Part shown: one piece after another, positions 1-5,900 of the stretch
Numbering within the stretch: the first letter of the stretch is position 1
How the letters are laid out: the number at the start of each line of letters is the position of its first letter
Origin: Parabacteroides sp. AM08-6
GTDB lineage: Bacteria > Bacteroidota > Bacteroidia > Bacteroidales > Tannerellaceae
Reading direction: 5' to 3'
Assembly: GCF_003473295.1 (NCBI RefSeq)
Contig: NZ_QRMP01000053.1
Location: 1-6,386 of the forward strand
Length of the DNA: 6,386 nt
Notes under the pieces: model-generated
Database searches by the model: none
What the model was told of the DNA's origin: nothing
Seen by the model: only the letters and a program-made list of their open reading frames with translations
Position numbers and translations under genes: made by a program

Positions 1-87
1 GAGATAGCTCAAATCGACGTAAAGGCGAACTATCCGCATTTCCTAACCTTTGAATTAAACTTAGATTTATGGGCAGGCGAAGGTTAA
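1..87 (+). CDS. 3' end of an unidentified phage protein (partial)
   Basis: Reading frame 1 is open from the first base to a TAA at 85-87, giving 28 C-terminal residues that end in LDLWAGEG. The tail is rich in alternating hydrophobic and polar residues (PHFLTFELNLDLW), which suggests a beta-strand-rich C-terminus. I do not recognise the family. The gene overlaps the start of the LamG gene by 19 bases if that gene starts at 69, or touches it as TAATG if the start is 87. Such coupling points to the same transcription unit, so a structural or baseplate protein is the most likely role, but this is inferred from position only. The true start lies outside the window. Confidence 0.6.
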   Translation, partial: EIAQIDVKANYPHFLTFELNLDLWAGEG

Positions 88-758
88 TGAAGGCTAAAAA
101 AGTTGTTTCGACTGCAAAGACTGTACTGTTGTTACACTTCAATGGTAACGTTGTGGATAGTAGTGAAAACGACTATTCGGCTACGAATAACAACTTGGCG
201 TTTACTACCGGGAAGTTTGAACAAGCGATACAGTTTGGTACTGGGTATGTAGATTTACCTAACGACTTTTTAAGAGAACTTTTTACTTCTGGAACATTCA
301 CGATTGATTTTTGGGTTAAAGTTGATAATTCAACTGGCGATTATCATGATGTGGTTTTTCAAAGTTCAAATAGTTCATATGGCGATTATTGCCCCATAAG
401 AATGTGCTTCCGGGTTGATAATGGTGTAAAAACCTGTGTCTTTTTATCCTCTACTAATGGATATACTTGGAATATCGCAGAAAGTTTTAGCGTAAACATA
501 AATGATGGTTTTAATCATGTAGCATTGGTACACTATTCCGGTGTTTCTTATTTCTATATAAATGGAGTATTAACTAAAAGCTTCACGCATTCAACGACTC
601 CTTCAGCTAGTCAGGTATATAATAGATTAGGTAGTGGTGTCAGCTATAATAATTCATCGCATCGTTCAAAAAATGTATTTGATGAGTTCCGCATATCTAA
701 CGTTGCCCGCTGGAAATCAAACTTTACTCCGCCTTCTTCTCCTTATGTAATCGATTAA
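69..758 (+). CDS. LamG / concanavalin A-like domain phage tail adhesin
   Basis: This 229-aa protein is almost entirely one LamG (laminin G / concanavalin A-like jelly-roll) domain, roughly residues 18-228. It opens with LLLHFNGNVVDSS, has a central GTFTIDFWVKV strand and a FNHVALVHYSG...FYINGVL block, and closes with DEFRISNVARWKSNFTPP, the pattern seen in many phage tail and baseplate LamG proteins. Such domains generally bind glycans, so a role in recognising the host capsule or surface polysaccharide is likely. There is no signal peptide. Two in-frame starts are possible. ATG at 69 overlaps the upstream gene by 19 bases, while ATG at 87 forms TAATG with its stop and has a weak AAGG three bases upstream. 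I prefer 69 because the resulting N-terminus, MGRRRLM, matches that of the glycine-rich protein two genes on (MSRRRMM). Hand counts in three 60-base samples give about one third G+C, lower than much of the tail hub gene, which fits an exchangeable adhesin. Confidence 0.85.
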   Translation: MGRRRLMKAKKVVSTAKTVLLLHFNGNVVDSSENDYSATNNNLAFTTGKFEQAIQFGTGYVDLPNDFLRELFTSGTFTIDFWVKVDNSTGDYHDVVFQSSNSSYGDYCPIRMCFRVDNGVKTCVFLSSTNGYTWNIAESFSVNINDGFNHVALVHYSGVSYFYINGVLTKSFTHSTTPSASQVYNRLGSGVSYNNSSHRSKNVFDEFRISNVARWKSNFTPPSSPYVID

Positions 759-768
759 AATTAAATAT

Positions 769-954
769 ATGGAAACGACAATTAAAACTTACAGAAAAGA
801 GTTGCTTACTTTATTCGTAGCAACCATTATAGGTATTATGAGCTATCAGTCAGTTAGCCATACCTACTACATGCCTACTTCTAAGATAGAGGAAGGAACA
901 ATCGTTCTGCGGGATGATAGTATAACAACAATTGTAATACCAGACAGGAGATGA
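769..954 (+). CDS. Small single-pass membrane protein, unknown function
   Basis: This 61-aa protein has a basic N-terminal stretch (KTYRKE), one hydrophobic segment at about residues 12-26 (LLTLFVATIIGIMSY), and a polar C-terminal part of about 33 residues ending in IVIPDRR. By the positive-inside rule the N-terminus would be cytoplasmic and the tail periplasmic. It starts 10 bases after the LamG stop, in an A/T-rich leader (TTAAATATATG), and its TGA overlaps the ATG of the glycine-rich gene (ATGA at 951-954). That overlap supports it being a real, co-translated gene. I do not recognise the family. A small membrane protein between two adhesins might be a lysis accessory, a spanin-like or holin-like protein, or an envelope-targeting factor, but there is no lipobox Cys and no motif deciding between these. 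Existence is fairly sure; function is unknown. Confidence 0.6.
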   Translation: METTIKTYRKELLTLFVATIIGIMSYQSVSHTYYMPTSKIEEGTIVLRDDSITTIVIPDRR

Positions 955-1673
955 GTAGACGTAGGATGATGGTATCCGCAAAAGTAAAATTGGTCGAAGT
1001 CGTAGAGGTACTAACTACTTCTGGAACATGGTTTGTTCCGGTTGGTTGTACATCCGTAGATGTATGGATGATTGGGGGCGGTGGAGCTGGTGCTTCCGGT
1101 GTCACTGGTTCAGGTCCAGACGGATGCGGTGGCGGTTCCGGTTTTATCATTAATCAAACCATATCTGTCACGCCGGGAAGTCTGATATCTTATATAATTG
1201 GAGCAGGTGGTGATATTACTTCTCCAAACTCAGGAGAAGTTCACGATGGTGGTTCTACTTCGTTTGGCTCTCTTGTCGCTGAAGGTGGAAAAGGCGGTGG
1301 TAATAGGCATAGTACAGGCAAAGGAGGAAACGGAACATCCGGGGGCGGATATGACGGTAACTTGGGTGGGCTGAATGGTACTAACGGTAAAGGTTCAAAC
1401 CCAGGAATAGGAAACGGAATGTCTGAAATATGCCCCTTTAATAATGTTCAGTATGGCGGTGCTGGTTCCGGTGGAACTGCTACCCCACAGAACAGCAGCT
1501 TTGTGGTACATCCTAATGTCGGATACCCAAGTTCAGATAGAGATGGTATTGGATATGCAGGAAATTCTAAACCCAACACCGGCGCAGGTGGAAGTGCTGG
1601 TTGGGGCGGCGGTTGCCATGGTGGGGCTGGCGGTTCTGGTGTTATAGTTTTACGCTATTTAAAAAGGGCCTAA
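951..1673 (+). CDS. Glycine-rich phage tail adhesin-like protein
   Basis: This 240-aa protein is about 27% glycine (65 residues by hand count). After a basic N-terminus (MSRRRMM) comes the classic entry strand of phage glycine-rich domains, LTTSGTWFVPVGCTSVDVWM, at about residues 21-40. GGGG-type runs follow (42-45, 105-120 and 216-231), and it ends with GGAGGSGVIVLRYLKRA. This opening and closing pair is characteristic of the glycine-rich domains on phage tail-fibre and receptor-binding proteins. Some related adhesins, such as the gp38 fibre-tip proteins of T-even-like phages, fold as packed polyglycine-II helices whose loops bind the receptor; a similar fold here is inference. The start at 951 overlaps the preceding stop by four bases. 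GGAG abuts the ATG with no spacer, so it is a doubtful Shine-Dalgarno. A hairpin begins seven bases after the stop, so this is probably the last gene of its group. Confidence 0.82.
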   Translation: MSRRRMMVSAKVKLVEVVEVLTTSGTWFVPVGCTSVDVWMIGGGGAGASGVTGSGPDGCGGGSGFIINQTISVTPGSLISYIIGAGGDITSPNSGEVHDGGSTSFGSLVAEGGKGGGNRHSTGKGGNGTSGGGYDGNLGGLNGTNGKGSNPGIGNGMSEICPFNNVQYGGAGSGGTATPQNSSFVVHPNVGYPSSDRDGIGYAGNSKPNTGAGGSAGWGGGCHGGAGGSGVIVLRYLKRA

Positions 1674-1679
1674 AAAATA

Positions 1680-1709
1680 CCACCTCCGAACTTCGCAGCC
1701 AAGAGGTGG
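1680..1709. terminator. Hairpin after the Gly-rich gene; member 1 of a matched pair
   Basis: CCACCTC (1680-1686) pairs with GAGGTGG (1703-1709), a seven-base-pair stem closing a 16-base loop. It begins seven bases after the Gly-rich stop codon and is followed by AT-rich sequence without a T-run, so it is weak as a classical + strand terminator. On the − strand the stem is followed by GTATTTTTTAGG, a good U-tract. A terminator, possibly bidirectional, is the simplest reading. It is strikingly similar to the hairpin at 2825-2856, which suggests a defined regulatory element rather than a chance stem. Confidence 0.5.
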
Positions 1710-1763
1710 CGACAATATAAAATTTAGTACTATATGATTATGCAAATATAAAAATAAAAATAT

Positions 1764-2279
1764 ATGTTAGAAATTATCTCTCTATTAATTATCACAGCCT
1801 ACACAACGGCTGTATGTATTAAACAGAAGGGCATACCCTATAGTATTAGTGCTACCTTCTACAAGCTGGAGCACAAACTAATCTTTGGCGCGTCCATGTG
1901 TTTAACTGCTTTGTTCCTCTTTCCGGTAGTCTGGGAACTCAGTACAACATTCACGATGCGGTTGCTGGCTATAGCTGCTTGTATCGGTCTAATCGGCGTC
2001 GGCTTGGCTCCCGATTTCCGGGACGAATGGATAAACAAGATACATTGCGGTTCAGCCGCACTGACGCTTATCTCTTCGCAGTTATGGGTTGGGTGTACAC
2101 CTTATTGGTGGGTGCTTATCCCGATATGGTTGGCCTTTATAGTCTACACTGTCGTCGGCATGAGTAAGCATGTAACCGGTAGTTTGTGGCAGGATTTCGT
2201 TGCAACCAAGCCTATGTTTTGGTGTGAAATAGCTGCACTGGGAAGTACTTATCTGGCGATATTCCTGATGCAGATTTAG
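1764..2279 (+). CDS. Polytopic membrane protein (about six TM segments), unknown function
   Basis: This 171-aa integral membrane protein has hydrophobic segments at about residues 1-19, 39-57, 66-82, 93-110, 115-133 and 152-170. The first probably acts as an uncleaved signal anchor. Between segments 1 and 2 is a polar stretch, GIPYSISATFYKLEHK. Segment 3 ends in VGLAPDFRDEW, and segment 4 carries IHCGSAALTLISSQLWVG. This arrangement recalls small multi-pass membrane proteins of the DUF998/Frag1 type and similar proteins found in Bacteroidetes phages, but I assign it only as a resemblance. It has no catalytic signature that I recognise. The start follows a very A/T-rich leader (AAAAATATATG) with no Shine-Dalgarno. 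With the HExxH gene downstream it forms a cassette bounded by two related hairpins. Its position in a tail region makes a holin-like, superinfection-exclusion or envelope-modifying role possible; six segments are more than most holins have. Confidence 0.75.
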   Translation: MLEIISLLIITAYTTAVCIKQKGIPYSISATFYKLEHKLIFGASMCLTALFLFPVVWELSTTFTMRLLAIAACIGLIGVGLAPDFRDEWINKIHCGSAALTLISSQLWVGCTPYWWVLIPIWLAFIVYTVVGMSKHVTGSLWQDFVATKPMFWCEIAALGSTYLAIFLMQI

Positions 2280-2359
2280 CTCACTTCCCGAAAAAATTGA
2301 AATAGATGTCCTCCTTATATGGATAGTTAACCGGGCTTTGGCCCACAAAATAAACTTAT

Positions 2360-2815
2360 ATGGCAAAGATTTTTTACAACAGCAAAATTGCGAAGGCATT
2401 CACCTTCCTAAAAGACTTTTCGACAATCATGCTTTTTGGCGCAATTTTCACAGAGCATGCCTCACTATCCCAAAAAATTAAAACACATGAGGCTACCCAC
2501 GTGGAGCAATATCAGACGTGTTTTACCACCGGATTGGCAATCGCTATCGGGATTATGTTTATCTGCTTCGCATTTAATCATTATGGCTGGTGGATGCTGG
2601 CATTACTGACTATCCCGATATTTCTGTACTATGTGTGGTATGGCATAGAGTTCCTTATTAGACTAATCGCGTACCGGAATGCGGATAAGGCTTACAGGAG
2701 GATTGCTTTCGAGCAGGAGGCCTACTCGTTGGAAAACGAGTACTTAAAGCCTTGTCCAGAACGTAAGTTAGCCAGTAGCTTCAGCTTTTTGAAGTATTAT
2801 GGTAAGAAAGTATAG
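2360..2815 (+). CDS. Membrane protein with HExxH zinc-peptidase-like motif
   Basis: This 151-aa protein carries HEATH at residues 43-47, matching the HExxH zinc-binding and catalytic motif, inside the segment THEATHVEQY. Two hydrophobic segments follow at about 58-72 and 78-95, then WYGIEFLIRLIAYRNADKAY and FEQEAY at 117-122. An acidic residue there (E118 or E120) could be the third zinc ligand, as in gluzincins. The layout HE-x-x-H..Q, then WY..E..IR...Y, then AYR.I.FE.EAY resembles small membrane proteins of Bacteroidetes chromosomes and phages with an HExxHxxQ motif; I infer the relationship from pattern only. Those proteins have no well-established substrate that I know of. The gene starts 80 bases after its upstream partner, with leader AAACTTATATG, and a hairpin begins nine bases after its stop. 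Catalytic activity is plausible but unproven. It does not look like a soluble endolysin. Confidence 0.75.
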   Translation: MAKIFYNSKIAKAFTFLKDFSTIMLFGAIFTEHASLSQKIKTHEATHVEQYQTCFTTGLAIAIGIMFICFAFNHYGWWMLALLTIPIFLYYVWYGIEFLIRLIAYRNADKAYRRIAFEQEAYSLENEYLKPCPERKLASSFSFLKYYGKKV

Positions 2816-2824
2816 GATTAAAAA

Positions 2825-2856
2825 CCGCCTCCGAGGCTATCACAGCAGGGAGGCGG
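2825..2856. terminator. Hairpin after the HExxH gene; member 2 of a matched pair
   Basis: CCGCCTCC (2825-2832) pairs with GGAGGCGG (2849-2856), an eight-base-pair GC-rich stem with a 16-base loop. It begins nine bases after the stop at 2813-2815. As with the element at 1680-1709, no T-run follows on the + strand (CATTATAGAAATTT), while on the − strand the stem is followed by TTTTTAATCC. The inner loop may form a further three-base-pair stem (GCT 2836-2838 with AGC 2844-2846). It is probably a terminator or bidirectional insulator separating the membrane cassette from the tail hub gene, though a 5'-leader function for the hub gene is also possible. Confidence 0.5.
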
Positions 2857-2867
2857 CATTATAGAAA

Positions 2868-2885
2868 TTTCTCCATACGGAGAAA
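2868..2885 (+). promoter_or_regulatory. Perfect 7-bp hairpin in the leader of the tail hub gene
   Basis: TTTCTCC (2868-2874) and GGAGAAA (2879-2885) form a perfect seven-base-pair stem with an ATAC tetraloop. It lies 12 bases after the end of the preceding hairpin and 34 bases before the hub start codon. No T-run follows on the + strand (AGGGGTTTAAAT). It could be part of a composite terminator, an operator (it is an inverted repeat), or an RNA structure in the hub gene leader that affects stability or translation. The purine run GGAGAAAAGGGG is too far from the ATG at 2920 to serve as a Shine-Dalgarno. Only the inverted repeat is seen; the function is inferred. Confidence 0.35.
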
Positions 2886-2919
2886 AGGGGTTTAAATGTA
2901 GGCATTAATTTTCAGCATT

Positions 2920-5900
2920 ATGAATATATTCGACAAAACAGGTGAAAAAATTCTTGACATCCCGGTTGACGATACCAGTTACCGTTACCGGGCTATCCGT
3001 CAAGGAGACAAGGTTTATCTTTATTTCTCGCTAATTGAACACGTTGAAATACCTGTATACAGTTATATAGAATTCCAAGGTCAACGTTACACTCTTTGGA
3101 AACCTGAAAACCTGACAAAGCGCGGTGAACGCAACCTGGAGTATACCGTTGAATTTGGCGGATGGTGGGAGCTGTTAAATCGTACAAAATATAAATTTCT
3201 GTCATCTAAACCCCATAAGTTGAAATTTCCACTAACGGCAAAACCTCGTATGTTTATGCAGTTACTTGTGGACAATTTAAACCTGCATGACACCGGATGG
3301 ACACTTGGCACCTGCATCGATGCCTCCGAAAAAGCGTTGGCCTTCAATCACGAAACCTGCATGGAAGTAATCAACCGCTTTGCCGATGAATGGAACACGG
3401 AATTTGAATTTGTCAACAAAACGGTAAACTTCGGGAAAGTAGAGAAATTTAAAGATGCTCCTCTTCCTCTTAGCTACGGGAAGGGTAACGGCTTCAAAAC
3501 AGGTGTGGGTCGCCAGAACCAAGGTGAAAAGGCCCCGGTAACGATTTTGTATGTACAGGGTGGTGAACGTAATATAGATGTATCAGCATACGGTAGTTCA
3601 ACCCTATTATTACCCAAAGGGCAGGAACTGGAGTATCAAGGTAAACGTTATAAAACAGACACCGATGGTATGTTTATAACACGAGCGGACAAAGAGTTAG
3701 TCAGCTATAATGAAGACGGATACGATGCTTCGCACATCTACCCGTCCCGTGTGGGAACGGTCAGCGAAGTTATTACGATAGATATATCAAAGAACTTCTA
3801 TGACATAAAAGATAGCACTATTCCGGATACGCTGGATTATTCTCAATGTCGGATTGCAGGAGAAAAAGCGACCATTATATTCCAGTCAGGTATTTTAACG
3901 GGTAAGGAATTCGACTTGGAGCAAACAGATGATGAGTTAACCGGTTATATCCATGCTGAACGCCGCTTTAAGATTGTACCACGGGAGATAGACGGGATTA
4001 TAATGCCCGACACGACATTCAAGCCTTCCGTTGGTGATACCTATGCAATCTTCAACATATCCCTCCCTGATGCTTATGTTTGTGATAATCCGACTAAATC
4101 GGGTGCCAGCTGGGAGATGTTCAAAGAAGCCGTTCGTTACATGTATGAGAATGAAGAGGAAAACTTCACTTTTACAGGAGAGCTGGATGGTATGTGGTCA
4201 AAGAAAAGATGGTTGGAAATCGGTGGTAAGTTACAACCTGGCGGTTATATCCAATTTACCGACCCCCAATTTCAACCCGATGGCCTCTTAATCCGGATTA
4301 CCGGTATAAAGGACTATATAAATAAACCCCATAGTCCGGAATTGGAACTGTCCAATACCCCGGTTGCAGGCTTTGTTTCGTCGGAGTTAGGCAAAATCGA
4401 CAGTAATGAAGTAAAAAACGAAGAAAGGTTTAACAATGCCTTGTCTTTCACAAAACGCCGTTGGCGCGATGCAGTTGAAACCCTTTCCATGTTGGAGGCT
4501 GCCATCGCAGGATTTAGTGCCGCAATCAACCCGATAACGATACAGACAATGGCTATGCTGGTCGGAGATGAGAGTCTGCAATTTAGATTTGTCAACAGTA
4601 AGGTAAATCCTCGCGAAATTATTCCTGATTTCAAATATAATCAAGAAACAAAGATATTTTCAGCCCCAACAAGCATCCTTCAGCACATGACGTTAGGGAT
4701 ATCCAAGTTATCCTCTTCCCATGCTGCCGGGGAATACAAATATTGGGATATGGCGGCTTATGTATCGCCACCATTGGACACTCCCGGAGCCTTATACCTG
4801 TATTCCAAATGTAGCAAATCAAGCACAACTGGTACATTCATCTTAAGTGAAACACCGTATAAAATGGACCCCGGAGACGGCTACTATTATTTCTTGACAG
4901 GAGCACTATCCAGCGAATATGAGGCAGAACGTAGCTTTGTAACCGTGTATGGTTTTACGGAAATTCTCCCCGGACGTATAACTGTAGGACTTATCGTTAG
5001 TCCTAACGGTGAAACCTATTTCAATGTCGCACAGGGCGAAATTGGTGGTAAAATTGTGTTTAAAGCCGGTACAAGTGGATATGATAATATTACGGATAAA
5101 CCCGATTTAAAACCACTTTACGACGGTGTCAATGATGCGTTGCAAGATGCGGAAGATGCATCCAATGCGGCAAACGAAGCAATAGGTTTGGTCAGTAACA
5201 AAGCAAGAGTTTTTTATCAAACCTATGCCCCTACTTCAGGTATGAAGCTCAATGATTTATGGGTAGACGGAATAAACATCTATCGTTATAATGGTTCAGG
5301 ATGGGTATTTGCTTCGAAATACGATAGTACGCCAACCATTATCCAAAACGGCCTGATAACCACTGGTGCTATATCCTTTGGTGGTACGGGAGGGATGGCT
5401 GGCAGTGGCAGTATTAGAATATGGGCTGGGGGAACTGCAGACTCTGCCGGAAATCCCGTTGGAGACCCTACATTTCAAGTATCTTCCGCCGGTGATGTGA
5501 TGGCTAAAAGGACAATTAAACTGCAAAATAATCAAGCAGGTATAACCGGCGAAGGCACTGCTGAGACATCAGTAAGATTTTGGGCGGGTTCTTCAACACC
5601 GGAAAATGCACCTTTCAGGATTTATCAGAATGGAAATGGAAGAATTGGAGGCTTCGATATAGAAGGTGCACATTTAAGAGCACAATATTCTGATGATTTG
5701 GGCATTATGCGCTCAGTAAGACTAAGTGCCGCAGAAGCATCATTGGTGTTTGGAGGAAGTAATAATAATTCTGTATTTGTTGGTATTCATAAAGGATTTA
5801 CGAACTCTCAGGGCGATAATGAATATACAGATTTTTATTCTAACAAACAAATAATAAGAACACGAGTAGATCCAAGCATGATGAGTTGTATTAAATTAAG

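Noticed and set aside
87..89. Alternative LamG start at the TAATG junction
   Set aside because: It is possible by spacing and by a weak AAGG upstream, but it would remove the MGRRRLM peptide that the Gly-rich protein shares, so 69 is preferred.
881..1150. An 89-aa − strand frame rich in proline (PPPHPSGPEP...APPPPII)
   Set aside because: It is the antisense image of the Gly-rich gene: Gly codons GGN read as Pro codons on the other strand. It has no independent support.
1444..1647. A 67-aa + strand frame inside the Gly-rich gene
   Set aside because: It is a shifted reading of Gly/Ala codons giving Val/Leu/Ala-rich sequence. It is fully contained in a well-supported gene and has no leader of its own.
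1711..1763. Possible Bacteroides promoter (TTTG and TAnnTTTG) before the membrane cassette
   Set aside because: The region is very AT-rich and has TATAAAATTTAG, but no exact TAnnTTTG with a TTTG/TTG element at the right distance, so no promoter was called.
2333..2344. Small GGGC-TTTG-GCCC hairpin 15 bases before the HExxH gene start
   Set aside because: Only four base pairs, no following T-run and no similarity to the two matched hairpins. It could affect translation but is too short to call.
2082..2399. A 105-aa − strand frame overlapping both membrane-protein genes and their gap
   Set aside because: Its composition is unlike a known family, it is antisense to two supported genes, and it has no promoter or leader; long antisense frames are common by chance.
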